From the NCBI GenBank assembly GCA_963576565.1, contig OY755038.1:63653622-63717621 (forward strand): a stretch of 64,000 nucleotides of DNA, given 5' to 3'. Below, in pieces: positions 22,236 to 34,287 of the stretch (its first letter is position 1; the number at the start of each line of letters is the position of its first letter). Position numbers and translations under genes: made by a program. This DNA is from Aspidapion aeneum (lineage: Eukaryota; Arthropoda; Insecta; Coleoptera; Brentidae). The notes under the pieces were generated by a model. It made no database searches. It was given only the letters and a program-made list of their open reading frames with translations, and was not told the origin of the DNA.

Positions 22236-22255
22236 CCGAACGTAGTTCCTAACTT

Positions 22256-22990
22256 AACTTAACTAACTTAACTTATCGAAAATATGAGTGCGTTATTTAC
22301 GTTATATTTCAAAACTGGCGAAGCTTAGTTTCTGATGATTACGATATTAATCATAAAATATTATTTCAAATGTTTACCAATAATACAGCAAAGGTATTTG
22401 CAAATTTGTATTCATGGTACTACATGCCCACTTGTGCCAACAAAACGCCTAAAGTGCTTTTAGTGAAGCGCCAAAAGAGATTTTGAGTGTATATTTAAAC
22501 CAGTATTTATTTAATATAACTTATACGTGACGCTCTTTCAAACACAAAAAATTAGCTATAATAATAAAAATGGAATATCGGGATAATGTCGGAAAATATT
22601 TGACTAAAATTTCACAAACATCTGCTCTGCGAAAGAATTTCAGTTCATTTATAAGAGTTAATGCAAAACTGAGCCTCAAGACGAGCTGATTTTTTTAATC
22701 TATAAACATTTACATTTATGCCGGCTTTGAAAATATACCCTTGAAAAAAAAAGCTGTTTTCAGATAAGATCTTGACGGAAAAATGATGCTCTTTTAATCG
22801 ACGAATTGTATATAAAGGCACATATTGGGTATGTCTATTTTTAAAATTAAGAAAATAATAATCTAAAAATCTACATACAATATTTTCGGAGACAATGTAT
22901 GAAAGAAAATAAAAAATTATCGGAAGTACATGCGGACGCAAATAGCCGCCAGATTGTGCTTATGCACAAGAAATTCTAATAAATATGGCA
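22256..22990. repeat. Repeat R1 copy B
   Basis: The fullest copy of R1. It begins near TATCGAAAATATGAGT and ACTGGCGAAG and ends near AATAAATATGGCACTA. No coding homology. It supplies the uninterrupted version of the site into which BEL/Pao 2 inserted. Confidence 0.75.
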
Positions 22991-24415
22991 CTAGGTAAAC
23001 TTCTGACAAATTCCATACTTATTCTGTAGTTCAAAATTAAATTACTTGCAAATCGTAAGAAGACTAGGTGAAAGCGTGACGTGACGTGACTTGATGTTAG
23101 TTCTTATCACATATACGAGTATTCCGAAAAGAAAAAAAATATGTTTAACTCCCCACGTTGGATTTATACTTCCAGGATGACTTCTACTAACCTGCTTTTC
23201 GCTATTTCATTAAAAGCCGAGCCTGTGTATAAAAAATGTACTTTTCCGTGTGACTCATGTATCCCTCCTAAGCTAGTTCTTAGTAGAATTATAAAAGATA
23301 ACAGACGGTTTACCGGATCTGCCTCAGGCAGTGATATTTTAACTTATATCGGAAATATGAGTTTTATTTTAGTTATATTTTAAAAACTGGCGAAGTTTAA
23401 TTTCTGATGGTTACGATATTAATCACGAAATATTTCAAAAGTTAACCCACTTCTGTCAACAAAGTACTAGTTTTTGGAGGACAAGTGAGATAAATTATAA
23501 ACAATGGAAATAATTCTATTCTATTCTAATTGTATATTGATGAATGTATCAATCATTCACTACTTCCCTCTTAGAGATGGAATAAATTAATTTTGGCATT
23601 AGTGTGGCTCACAAAAATAACAGTGAGTGAGTGAGCTTCGGCTAGTCAAATCCGCTTCATTTCAAAAGTTTAAGTTTGCCTTGCTCGTCCGTTTATGTGA
23701 TTGTTAACTTTGTTTAGTTTACACAATTTGTTTAATTTAAAAATTTAAGCGCCCTATAGCCCAGAGACCTATAACAGCGACTCAGAGGTAACTCCGTCTA
23801 AGTTCTTATGTTAATACATGCAAATTCAACGCCTTTACAAACTCGTCGAGACATCTGCATAGCAAAGCAAAGATTAATATAGTGTTTTATAAAATAAATT
23901 GGCTGACATTACGGTCTGTTGCTCCAGATGCGTGCTTTGCTTTAAACTTCTATTGACTTAATGCCATGGACGCAAAAATCACACTTTTGCATAATCGATT
24001 ATACATGTATTTATATTTATAAAATAAATATTAAAATTATGTTGATTTTCTAAAAAATAAAAGCAGCAAATTTTTTGCTCTTTTTCAGGTGCACTCTATA
24101 TATTAGGTGCTTTTATAAAGAGTACTTAGTTAACTTTATTATTATTCAAAATAAAGGCGTAGCTTAAATTGGCAAATTTTGCCAAACTTAATCATTTTTT
24201 TGATAAGAACATCTATTATATTTCTGCATTTTTTTAAAAAATTAGCTCCACAATGATTTAAAAAATAATGATTTATTTTGTATTTTTTGAGTTAAAAAGA
24301 TGTACAGTAGAACTTTAATGGATATGCGAATACATCATTTCCTGGCATCTTTGTTTAATATATTCACTGATATTATTTACATTTTTTGTTTGAAACTCGT
24401 AGGCAGTGATTGAGT
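22991..24415. other. AT-rich spacer, no gene seen
   Basis: It holds a partial R1 copy at about 23340-23450 (GGAAATATGAGT, ACTGGCGAAG). Nothing else is recognisable on either strand. Confidence 0.65.
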
Positions 24416-24457
24416 AGAAATAAAATATCGGACCTACATTGTCCTTATTTATTTTAA

Positions 24458-24502
24458 ACACGACATTTCGGTTAGTAAGTGTCTCTAAACGTTTTCAAGT
24501 GT
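24458..24502 (-). ncRNA. Hammerhead-like motif, Penelope copy 2, left
   Basis: Same layout as in copy 1, but degenerate: CCGAAAUGUC replaces CCGAAACGUC, and one strand of stem II has changed. Confidence 0.4.
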
Positions 24503-24547
24503 AAACTAAACAATCTAGTCTATAGGCTACTACTTATACTACTTGGT

Positions 24548-25000
24548 GTGCAGTCAGATGTGATGGCTCGCCCCCATTTTAATCCTAATACGCCTGTTTT
24601 CCTTCCATATGTTTAATATCTCCGTGCTTGGTTGACTGAAAACTTCTTTATTCTGCATTATAAACTTCAATAAACTTTTGTTTTCACCAATGCGACGCCT
24701 CATGCAAAATTTTAGCTTCTGAGCACTGAGTCCTGTGATCATTTGACCATGCATGATTCGCTAAACCGGATTTTTCGATATCCCCTAATTGGCTACCTTT
24801 TAGATGTTCATTTACTCTAACCTGAAGTAGGCGTTTCGTTTCACCTACATATGATTTACCACACTTACACGGGATTTGCTAAATACATTCCTTATTATTT
24901 GAGGAATTTTCTGGTTTTGTTTTACTTACAAAACTTCTTATCGTTTTTCCCGATGAAAATACTGTTTTTATATTACAGTGTTTGGCAATTCGTCTTATGT
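24548..25000 (-). pseudogene. Penelope-like GIY-YIG endonuclease remnant, copy 2
   Basis: Minus-strand similarity to copy 1 runs from YNIKTVFSS-like sequence through CKCGKSYVGETKR to an IKMGASHHI-like end. It is interrupted by stops (one replaces the Tyr of the IYQIPC segment) and by deletions around 24650-24670. The longest remaining open stretch is 24554-24754. Not functional. Confidence 0.75.
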
Positions 25001-25043
25001 TTGTGTTATATTTTATGTATGTTTATTTTATATTTTATAGTTT

Positions 25044-25082
25044 ACACTTGAAAACGGGTTTTTTCTAACCGAAACGTCGTGT
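25044..25082 (+). ncRNA. Hammerhead-like motif, Penelope copy 2, right (inverted)
   Basis: Plus-strand ACAC, UUGAAAA, then CUAACCGAAACGUCGUGU. The GAAA and GUC boxes and stem I are kept. Stem II is damaged by a T run. Confidence 0.45.
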
Positions 25083-25599
25083 GTAAAATAAATAAAGACA
25101 ATGGAAGTCCGAAATTTTGTTTGTGTTATTTACATATTTATGTGGCATTGGCACTGCAGCAACAAAATCAATTTTATCGCAAAATATTAGCAATGATAAT
25201 GGCATTAATTGTTTTTGGGCCCCTTATCATAGTTCCTTTAGCATAACCAACTCATGGAAAACTTTGGTTAGGGGATCGTTCATTTTTCACGGTTTTTGTC
25301 TCAATGAATGCCTTTATGAATTTTTTTTTAAACGTTTAATCATACCATTATAATAATTTAGGTAAGATCTGACAGTAGTGTCATATATTTTGTTTATAGC
25401 AAATAAATAGCAATAATAGCAATAATAAAAACAGAAAAATATAGAGACTTTTATATTATACTATTTATTTAGAGGGTTTATAAACACGCTAGATATAAAC
25501 TAGAACTGTAAAAAAGAAAAGTTTGCCATCATGATGGTATACACGTATGTTAATAAGGGCATACTTTTTTAGCCATTCCATATTTGGTAAATCAAAAAG

Positions 25600-25632
25600 A
25601 ATGGAAAAATAGGTGAAACCTATTTTTCATTC
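25600..25632. repeat. 33-nt inverted repeat (hairpin)
   Basis: GAATGGAAAAATAGGT and ACCTATTTTTCATTC are complementary around a GAA loop, with one bulged G. Could fold in RNA. Role unknown. Confidence 0.7.
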
Positions 25633-25793
25633 TACGACTGAACAACAGCGAACCAAGGAAACTCAGTCCATGGCGGGACGAAAACGTCCACCGGTCTATT
25701 AGGAATAAAGGCTTTTCGTCACAGTTCAACCAAACCATGCTGTCACCGTCTCCACGGTATCGGTTTGGAACCGAAAACAATGAGTTCATCAAG

Positions 25794-25802
25794 TATAAAA
25801 GG
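25794..25802 (+). promoter_or_regulatory. Candidate TATA box
   Basis: TATAAAAGG in a locally GC-richer setting. No gene follows that I can support, so it may belong to a decayed LTR or be chance. Confidence 0.3.
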
Positions 25803-26631
25803 CAACTTCATAGGGGTATAGTCAACCACGGACACCGGTGTTTCGGAAAAAGGCATTTCCATCCTCAGCGTGGCTTACCTGGTACAAATCAGTTTGGTAT
25901 CTTTACAGTTACAGTCGTATGTATGATCTTAAATGACATAATGTAGCATCATTTTGCTTCTTTTTGAAAAGCTACATAAATTAATGAAACCAAATTTATT
26001 TGAGATTTCCTCGCCATTTTAAATAAAAAAATTTTGAGTACCTTTGTTGCTATCCAGCCGCCCGAGCGAGCTTTATCTTATCAATATTTAAGAAATTATT
26101 AGAAATGTACAAATAAACAAATGCCAACCTTCACAAAAAAAATTGATAATATTCTAAAATAAAACTTTTTCATTTGCTATATTAATTAAGCTCTTTTTAT
26201 TAGCATTACTAAATAATGAGTGAATCAAAATTTGAACTCAAATTATTAATGTTAGTTTTAAAACTCATGTGGTGAATAGAGCTAGAAAGTTTACTTCAGT
26301 TCAGCTTTGATCGAAAGTTTAAATTAGGACGTTATTACCTTTTCATAAATAATTCAGGCGATACCCACACAAATGTGCTTATTAAAGTATAAGAAACAAA
26401 ATTCATATATAAAAATTTTATATATAATATAATATAAAATAAATAAAGACAATGCAACTCCGAATTCTTGTTTCTACAACTATCAAAAAGAGAATTAAGA
26501 AGTAAATATTCATAATTTAGCTTTTGTAAAATTTAGCAAATTAATGTTATTTTATTTTAACTATCTTAAGCTGCAAAATTTAAAATGTTACATTGTTTCC
26601 GTATGAATGTCCTAATTGAACTGATAATAGC

Positions 26632-27651
26632 TAGGGATCCTGTATGCATGACATATTTTTAAAAAATGGACACGAGGCAAACTTATTAAAGTCAAATTTA
26701 TTTAAGTCAAAATCAAAGGAGGGATATATCGGCCCTCTATACTCCAGCCTTACTTAGAGAGAGACGCACCTTCCATCACAGCTCTCCCCCTTTGGAAATG
26801 CTGGTGGGGAGTACTATCTAAGTATGTCCGATATCTTTTAAAATTGGTATGTAGGGACTTTTGAGGATAGGGATCAATAATTTTTATTTAGATTTTTAAA
26901 ATTGTGGTATAAAATTTTAACTTGTACATATCCGATCAACATCAATTTTGTTGTGAACTTATAATTATTATAAGTTACAGTGCCAATTTAATATTATAAT
27001 GCTTGAAAGTTGAAAACTCCCCACCCCTTTGAAAAGGGTGGAAGGGGACCATCTAAGTATGTCCGATGTCGTTTCGTATATAGGAACTTTTGGGGATGAG
27101 GATCACGAATTTTTATTTACATTTTTAAAATTGTGAAATTGACGCCGCCCTTGTCCCTCTTGTAAGTCAGTTTTGACCAACTTATACATAACCGATCAAC
27201 ATCAAATTTGGTGTGGACTTATAGTTACAACAATATTATAAAACTCCAAAGTTGAACACTCCCCACCTTTAAGGATGGTAGAGGGTGTACCATCTCCGAT
27301 TTCGTTTAAAAATAGTATGTAGGAATTTTCGGGGTTTAGGATCAAGCACTATATTTTTTATTTTTTAATAAGCTTTCGTACAAGTTGCCACAAGTTGGGT
27401 CTACCAGTTGCAAAAGATGTTGGATGTTACTAACTGGACCCCAAAGAAGTGGTCCTCCTTTTTATGCGTGGGAAAATAAAAATAAACGATTCTTGATAAC
27501 ATGTGTTTTTATATGTTGCATGGTGACAACATAAATTATTTTAGTGATACGCCAAGAAAATAACATAACCAAACAATGTAAGTTTGAGTGATTTTGATGG
27601 GTTTGTCACGTTTCTATTTCTTTAAAATATGTCACACATACAGGGTCTCTA
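26632..27651. mobile_element. hAT-type non-autonomous element, 1,020 bp
   Basis: TIRs TAGGGATCCTGTATG and (inverted) TAGAGACCCTGTATG with extended similarity (TGACATATTTTAAAGAAAT). It is flanked by a perfect 8-bp duplication ATAATAGC (26624-26631, 27652-27659), the hAT signature length. The interior has about three diverged ~235-bp repeats (CTAAGTATGTCCGAT, CATAWCCGATCAACATCAA). No transposase. Confidence 0.85.
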
Positions 27652-27659
27652 ATAATAGC

Positions 27660-28385
27660 TTGGTAATTCACTGACCAAATCAAACCCAATATAAAGTAAG
27701 CTATCCTAAACCAATAAAAACTAACGTAAATTGACCTAAGCTAAACTAAAATAACACAAGCTAACCTGTAGAGACTCTTAACTAAACGCTGTGCTAAACC
27801 ACGCTCTTTTGTCACAGCGCGCTTAAGTTACACGGCCTTCTGTTATAGCGCGAGTTCCCCATACGATCCTTTTTACCCGCGTGGGCTCCTGCCCAAGCTG
27901 TCAAATATGAAATATTTAATAAAAATTTCAAATGTAACGCTAGCTTTTGTCTCAGGTATTTCATTTTTTTAAAGTAAATGTTGAAAGGCGATTTAAACTA
28001 CTTCTTAGGTGAATTAATGGAATATACCTTTAAGTATTGGTCTTTAGTTTTTCTGTCTAGTTATATTCGCTAAAGATAAGTAGTTTTTAAAAAAGGCTAC
28101 CAAATGAATGCTTACATTTTTTGTATATTTTATTATAAATTTAATAAGAAAATATTTCATGAGAAAATTAGATGATCCGATTTGGGAGATTAATGATAAT
28201 TTTTAGATATAATGTTGTTTAGAAGCAGTATTTGTCTTGTATTTTGTAATTTTATTTTACATTTCTTTATCTATATTTGTTATGCAAATATTTTCAATTT
28301 TGTGTATTATATACCTCTTTCCTCTTTTCCTATTATTATATCAAAAACCTTTCGAGTTGGACTGAACTGACTATTCTGAAAGGGC
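27660..28385. other. Spacer, no gene seen
   Basis: AT-rich, with short degenerate AACCTAA-type stretches near 27690-27780. No coding homology. Confidence 0.6.
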
Positions 28386-28625
28386 CTCGCACGGTGGTCC
28401 TCAAGGGTGAATGAGTTTGTCAAATATGTACTCAAAAACTGTTTATGGAATATCTTTGGGGACCGTTTGGTCTCCTTAAAACCACCTTTATTGAAATCCC
28501 ACCTGATCGGAAACTCGATCGATTTTTTTAAATTTTTTTAATTTTTGTAGTCATTTTTAGGAGATCTTTCTTTAATGGGATAATTTTTAATGTTCAAATT
28601 AAGCAAAAAATATATGTTTTGTATA

Positions 28626-28629
<4 letters not shown>

Positions 28630-28686
<57 letters not shown>
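28630..28686. repeat. (TA)n microsatellite
   Basis: About 28 TA units inside the Transib-like element. Confidence 0.95.
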
Positions 28687-28691
<5 letters not shown>

Positions 28692-28740
28692 AAAATTTAA
28701 TAAACCCTAGAAAAACTAGAAAAAAAAAAACAAAAAAACA

Positions 28741-29372
28741 TTTTTTTACTTACTCCTTTAGTGGAATTTAAAAGGGGGTCGAATTTTCGATAAATCGGAT
28801 GTTTACCTCTAATTTTAGAAACTTTTTTTTTCCCTAATATTCAAATTAATTTTATTAGTCCCATTAATTTTTTTTTGTGAGTTCGATGTAGCATTGGCAA
28901 CATTGCCTATTTCTATGATGTTACAATGGAATACTCTGATTTTTTTCTATGATTCGAACAGTCTAAGATGGATAAATTTAGATATTAGCATTTGAGTTAT
29001 AATTAATGAGGGTAAACTTGACCCAATAATAGCTATTTTTTGAAAATCAGCAAGAAAAAAATTTGTTTTCTCATAATAATGTCTAAACTCGGCTGACATA
29101 ATATATTAGTCACATAAGGTGGCCCTTTGTGTCATTCAAAAAATATAAATTTGTAAAATTTATGAATTTTATAAAACCTGAGTTTCAGAAATAATTAGGG
29201 CCCTTTTCACTCAAAAGGGCATAATAATATCTAGATATCAAAAATTATTTGAAGTTGATATCATATTAGGGGAAAAAGATATGAGTTTTTAAAATGAGGG
29301 GTGAACATCCGATTTATCGAAAATTCAACCCCTTCTAAAAATTCCACGAAAGGGGTGAGTAATAAAAAATTA
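28741..29372. repeat. Nested inverted repeat A
   Basis: 28745-28835 is the inverse of about 29275-29370 (shared ACATCCGATTTATCGAAAAT and AATTCCACKAAAGGRGT). Likely a MITE inside the larger element. Confidence 0.75.
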
Positions 29373-29556
29373 ACTTCTTTTACTTAGTTGAGACATAACC
29401 TAACACTAGTTAACATATTTTGTAAATCCGAGACCCTCGCCCCCATAGTTTGCCGATCTATTATGGATTTACCCATTTTCTAGTTATTTCTAAAGTTTAT
29501 TTTATTTTTAGAGACTAATCATAATTTCTAATTATTAAGTTGGAATCATATGGAAA

Positions 29557-30112
29557 ACTTTTTTATTATTAATTTTAGGAAAAGAAGTTATTCTTTATAA
29601 AAAGTTCTGCATTATCTAAAACCTAGAATACAGTCATCAAATATCAAATCTTTTCAGTGGTATACCAGGTTTGTCAAAAAATATTGGTCAAGAATAAACT
29701 ACCTTTAAATTTGACAATATCGAAAAATGTTACTAAAGAAAGTTGATCAGAATTAAAAATTACGTTTAAATATGCATACATTTAAATTAAAACTTTAGAT
29801 TATTTTATTTTTTACTAATATTTCTATTTTGAAAGAACATCTCTTGTGATTACGAAATACATGATAACCTTTTAGTTTTTTGATGTTTTCTAATAATTTT
29901 GCAATGAAAACGCTTAATAAGTGCATATTCATTGATTTTGCAAATTTAAAGGTACTTTACTCTTGAGTAAAACTTATATTTTTTGACAAACCTCGTATAC
30001 CACTGAAAAAATTTGATATTTGATGACTGTATTCTAGGTTTTAGATAATGCAGAACTTTTTATGAAGAAAACTTTTTTCCTAAAATTTATAATAAAAGAA
30101 TGATTCCAACTT
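29557..30112. repeat. Nested inverted repeat B
   Basis: About 29557-29735 is the inverse of 29935-30112, sharing for example AGTTCTGCATTATCTAAAAC and CAGTCATCAAATATCAAAT. A foldback element of about 550 bp. Confidence 0.8.
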
Positions 30113-30363
30113 AGGGGTATATGTTTCGAATATAAAAAACAGGTATTTTTGACCTAATTGGAAAACAAAACAGTAACATATAGAGAAAGATCTCTTAAAA
30201 ATCACCACGAGAAATAAAAAAAAATTCAAATATTTTAAGTTTCCAGGTGGGATTTCAATGAAGGTGGTTTTAAGGAGACCAAACGTTCCCCAAAGATACC
30301 CCATAAACAGTTTTTGAGTACATTTTTGACAAACTCATTCACCCATGAGGACCACCGTGCTCG

Positions 30364-31542
30364 TATTTTGCTAGATGTTTAAACCACTTATTGTTCGTAC
30401 GTAGTTAAATATAACATGCAGATTAACTTCTTGTTAACTCGCACCGCAAGCTAAGATCAAGGTTAGTAGGCGCCTTGTCTTGTTGTTTGCAACTTCGGCA
30501 TCAGCGGCTAACCTATTTTGTCTGCGTTTAGGCGCTAATTGCCTCCTCTAAAACGCGCCGTCTTACCGTCTTATGACTCAGCTACACAATGCCGGTCAAT
30601 GCTTTGGAAAAGAAAATGGTTCTGGCAGTAGCGGCTTGTAAGGAAGTGCCATGGCACTGTGCAATGCAGTGGAAAACCCAAAGCAGCGTAAAACATACTG
30701 CCACTTTCCTCTTGACTCCTTCGAATAGAGATTGCATTTGAGAGTTGTTTAAATAGGAAAAATTAAAGAAATTTTGTGCCTGGCACAGGACATCATTTAG
30801 TCGTATTACTTGCATTGTTTTTGTGCGTGCATCATGGATGTTTTAATTTACACCCTTTACAATACATTTCAATTATTTTAGCCATTGAGTTGTATAACGC
30901 CCCGAAAGGGCGTTAGAGACGGGAAGACAAGGCATTTTTTATTGACCCTAACCAATTTGGTTTCTATGGGCGGATATTTCTTTTACAATAAAAACAGAGA
31001 TAGACATTATTGAACATGTGAAACGGACAAATATAGGGTGATTTTGCATACTAATAATACCCTAGATAATATATGGATACTTTTATCTCTTTCACACTGA
31101 CGGCATAAGTGCGACAGAAAGGCAGCTGGTTACCTTTAATCCACCTGCCGTATTTTGAGTGATTCTACCTGCTAGTCGGTTTATACAGGAAAAACTGATA
31201 GACAATGTTGTCTAAGTACGGAATTGAATTTTTTTGAATTTTGTGCGTGAATATTACAAAAAGAAATCTTAAAACGCTTAAAAACAAGTTTAGAAGTAAC
31301 TATTTGAGTTCAAACATGGTCCGAAATTGTTTTTTGTGCAAAAGAAGAAAGAAAATCGATAAAAAAATAACATTTCATGGGTAAGTCGTCTTGACGCATA
31401 GTTTTTGCTAAAACACGAGAAAGTTCAGTAGCGTCACGATAGATAGTTTTTTCTGCGACCGTGCGATTTTACCCTCACACATTTTGATTCAGAAAGTGTC
31501 ACTTCCCCGCAGTTATAAGATAATTTTTTAATAATAATTTGT
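30364..31542. other. Spacer, no gene seen
   Basis: Slightly GC-richer at 30430-30640, otherwise AT-rich. I recognise no coding or RNA gene on either strand. Confidence 0.6.
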
Positions 31543-32281
31543 CCTGAAATGGGTACTAGTACGTTTTACCACCCTACTCAAAACTTATTACAACAAGGTT
31601 TTTTTTTGCATTGCATGAAAATTAACACAAAGTATTTGATTTTCTTAAAAATGATTTTTTTTTGAATGCTTACATACCGATTTTTATCCAGTTGTTTTTG
31701 TTTTTTCGAACCAAACTTTTGATATGTCACGGTCGAGTTTCATACATCTTGATGAATTGTTACACACACTGATCTATGTTTTTATAAATTTCGATAAATT
31801 TAATGTTTTTTGCGGACTTTACAGTAATTTTAAGTTAAATTTTGGTTTTTCATCGCGAAAGTATATATTTATTATTATATGACGCCACCGCTACCGGTCT
31901 ACAGGCCGGTATCATATGTGTATGTCCTTCTAATGACATTTGACCATCATGCTGTCTTACTTAATAAGGTCACTTAGTTTAATTAATAATTTTGTCCTAC
32001 ATAATATAAAAGAAGAATAGAAACCAACAAAAAATTTCACACTTCGATTACCGATTTTCTTTGATTGCGATGGATGAAGGGTGACCAGATTACGGTTTAT
32101 TAGGATGCCCAGAGTGCGGAAAAAAAGATTTTGAAAAATTTCCCTAAAAAAATTTGAAGACCAAACACTCACGCGCCACTCAATGTTTATGGTCGCATAC
32201 ACTAATCCTAACTCGATTTCCGACGATTATGGACAATGGTTACCCCCTGGACATAAACCTAACAACTTTTAATATATTTAT

Positions 32282-33115
32282 TAACAACTAGGTAGGTTAG
32301 GTTTGGTTAGGTTGGGTTATGTTGGGTTAGGTTGGGTTAGGTTGGGTTAGGTTGGGTTAGGTTGGGTTAGGTTGGGTTAGGTTGGGTTAGGTTGGGTTAG
32401 GTTGGGTTAGGTTGGGTTAGGTTGGGTTAGGTTGGGTTAGGTTGGGTTAGGTTGGGTTAGGTTGGGTTATGTTGGGTTAGGTTGGGTCAGATTGGGTGAG
32501 ATTGGGTTAGGTTGGGTTGGGTTGGGTTAGGTTGGGTTAGGTTGGGTTAGGTTGGGTTAGGTTGGGTTAGGTTGGGTTAGGTTGGGTTAGGTTGGGTTAG
32601 GTTGGGTTAGGTTGGGTTAGGTTGGGTTAGGTTGGGTTAGGTTGGGTTAGGTTGGGTTAGGTTGGGTTAGGTTGGGTTAGGTTGGGTTAGGTTGGGTTAG
32701 GTTGGGTTAGGTTGGGTTAGGTTGGGTTAGGTTGGGTTAGGTTGGGTTAGGTTGGGTTAGGTTGGGTTAGGTTGGGTTAGGTTGGGTTAGGTTGGGTTAG
32801 GTTGGGTTAGGTTGGGTTAGGTTGGGTTAGGTTGGGTTAGGTTGGGTTAGGTTGGGTTAGGTTGGGTTAGGTTGGGTTAGGTTGGGTTAGGTTGGGTTAG
32901 GTTGGGTTAGGTTGGGTTAGGTTGGGTTAGGTTGGGTTAGGTTGGGTTAGGTTGGGTTAGGTTGGGTTAGGTTGGGTTAGGTTGGGTTAGGTTGGGTTAG
33001 GTTGGGTTAGGTTGGGTTAGGTTGGGTTAGGTTGGGTTAGGTTGGGTTAGGTTGGGTTAGGTTGGGTTAGGTTGGATTAGGTTGGGTTAGGTTGGGTTAG
33101 GTTGGTTAGGTGAGT
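32282..33115 (+). repeat. (TTAGGTTGGG)n array, about 80 units
   Basis: Exact 10-bp period over most of its length, with a cluster of variants near 32461-32520 and single changes near 33075. The G/T-rich strand is the given one. The motif resembles insect telomere repeats (TTAGG-derived). Confidence 0.97.
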
Positions 33116-33475
33116 TAGGTTGGTTCAGTTTGATTATGTTCGGTTAGGTTCCGCTAACGGTTCGGTTTGGTTTGGTTTGGTTGGTTCGACTCGGTTCGGT
33201 TCGGTTCAGTTATGTTCGGGTAGGTTTGGTTCAGTTTGATTATGTTTGGTTAGGTTCGGCTACGTTTAATTTGTTTTGGTTAGGTTCAGCCAGATTCGGT
33301 CTGGTTCGGTTCGGTTCGTTTTGAATCGGTTCGGTTAGGTTCAGTTTTGTATGGCTAGGTTTGGTTCAGTTTGATTATGTTTTTCGGTTAGGTTTAGCTA
33401 CATTCAGTTTAGGTACGGTTTAGTTTAACCAAATCGAACCGAACCAAACCGAACCGTTAGTTTGGTTTTGTTTGG
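33116..33475 (+). repeat. Degenerate GGTTCGGTT/GGTTAGG tail of the array
   Basis: Diverged 5- and 10-bp motifs (GGTTCGGTTCGGTT, GGTTCAGTTTGATTATG twice), ending with a short inverted stretch (AACCGAACCAAACCGAACC, about 33437-33456). Confidence 0.8.
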
Positions 33476-33970
33476 TTAGACCTTCGATAAATTTTAAAAA
33501 AGTAAATAATTATTAATTTTTAGTGTTTTAAGAAATAAAAATTGATATAATGTTCAATTAAACTAATTTTTAATTGTAAAAATGTAGGAATCATAATTTT
33601 CTTGATTTTGTTTTGAATTTCATGCTTCTTTAAAAATTGTGCATTTTCATAAAATTACCAAAAAAAACTGACCCTATTTCGATCAGTGACCTTAGTCATT
33701 TCAAGTTTTTGTTAACAGCTGATAGACGTCAGGGACCGTTTTGTTTCAGTTTGAAATGAGAAAATGCTTCTTTTGTAGCAATTTGTATGGGTGTTAATGG
33801 GGTTTTAGGAATTTTTCAATTTAATTTTTTTAAAGAAAATATACGATTTTCCGCAATTTTTTTTTTAGAAATCACTATAAAATGGTCTAAAATTATCATT
33901 TTTCAAAAAACTTCGTGATTTTAAGAAAAGTGGTAAAACGTACCAGACCCCTGAAATGTGTTGCAGTCTA

Positions 33971-34287
33971 GGACAACTGGGCGCCGCCAACTCGGCGCCA
34001 CCAACAACGCCGAGCCAACTGGGCGCCGGACTAAAATATTTTTTCTTGATAAAATGTGCAGATGAAAAAAAAATAGATATATTATTATTTATGCAAAAAC
34101 ATCTTTAAAAAATCCTTTACGTAATATTCTTGAAATTTGGTTTTGTTAGAGTTAAATCCATTAAGTCGAGTGTTGAAATTTTGGTAGGTCTAGAGTTCTG
34201 GTAGCCTGATAACATAATATTTACGTTTTTGATTACAAGAATGGCGAATCCAAAATGGCGGATTTGTGGCCCGGCGCCCAGTTGTCC
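33971..34287. mobile_element. MITE with GGACAACTGGGCGCC termini
   Basis: 15-bp inverted ends GGACAACTGGGCGCC (33971-33985 and inverse ending 34287), plus internal GGCGCC palindromes. No target duplication visible. Superfamily unknown. Confidence 0.7.

Larger units (their letters stand above)
21415..22255 (-). mobile_element. Penelope-like element copy 1, 5'-truncated
   Basis: Minus-strand 3' part of a Penelope-like retroelement: GIY-YIG coding region followed by a terminal stretch with a hammerhead-like motif, ending CCGAAATTTTATTTCT. It is truncated upstream near 22255, where R1 copy B begins. Two related copies lie at 24416-25122 and 54985-60962. Confidence 0.85.
24416..25122 (-). mobile_element. 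Penelope-like element copy 2, with inverted terminal repeats
   Basis: Degenerate copy of the same family. Its two ends carry the same terminal sequence in opposite orientation (24416-24510 and, inverted, about 25040-25122). Penelope-like elements are known for terminal repeats that may be inverted. Confidence 0.8.
25123..26631. other. Spacer, no gene recognised
   Basis: Contains a hairpin and a TATA motif (listed separately) and a short Penelope-end fragment at about 26433-26475 (AAATAAATAAAGACAATG). A GC-richer stretch at 25640-25900 has an open frame on the plus strand (25737-25946) that I do not recognise. Confidence 0.6.
28390..30359. mobile_element. Transib-like non-autonomous element with nested inverted repeats
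   Basis: TIRs of about 130 bp or more start CACGGTGGTCCTCA and end in its complement. Both ends are flanked by CTCG (28386-28389, 30360-30363). The first bases resemble the Transib/RAG-signal heptamer. A TCAAA(A/T)ATG stretch follows exactly 23 bases after CACGGTG. Transib makes 5-bp duplications, so the 4-bp match needs one lost base. No transposase frame. Two further inverted repeats are nested inside (listed below). Confidence 0.65.
31552..33949. mobile_element. Mutator-like non-autonomous element, 2.4 kb, carrying a decamer array
   Basis: Ends GGTACTAGTACGTTTTACCA and (inverted) GGTCTGGTACGTTTTACCAC form a ~20-bp TIR. It is flanked by a perfect 9-bp duplication CCTGAAATG (31543-31551, 33950-33958). 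Nine bases is typical of Mutator-like elements. No transposase frame. The centre is the TTAGGTTGGG array. Confidence 0.78.

Noticed and set aside
32282..33475. Authentic telomere end
   Set aside because: The array lies inside TIRs with a 9-bp target duplication and is followed by 30 kb of ordinary sequence.
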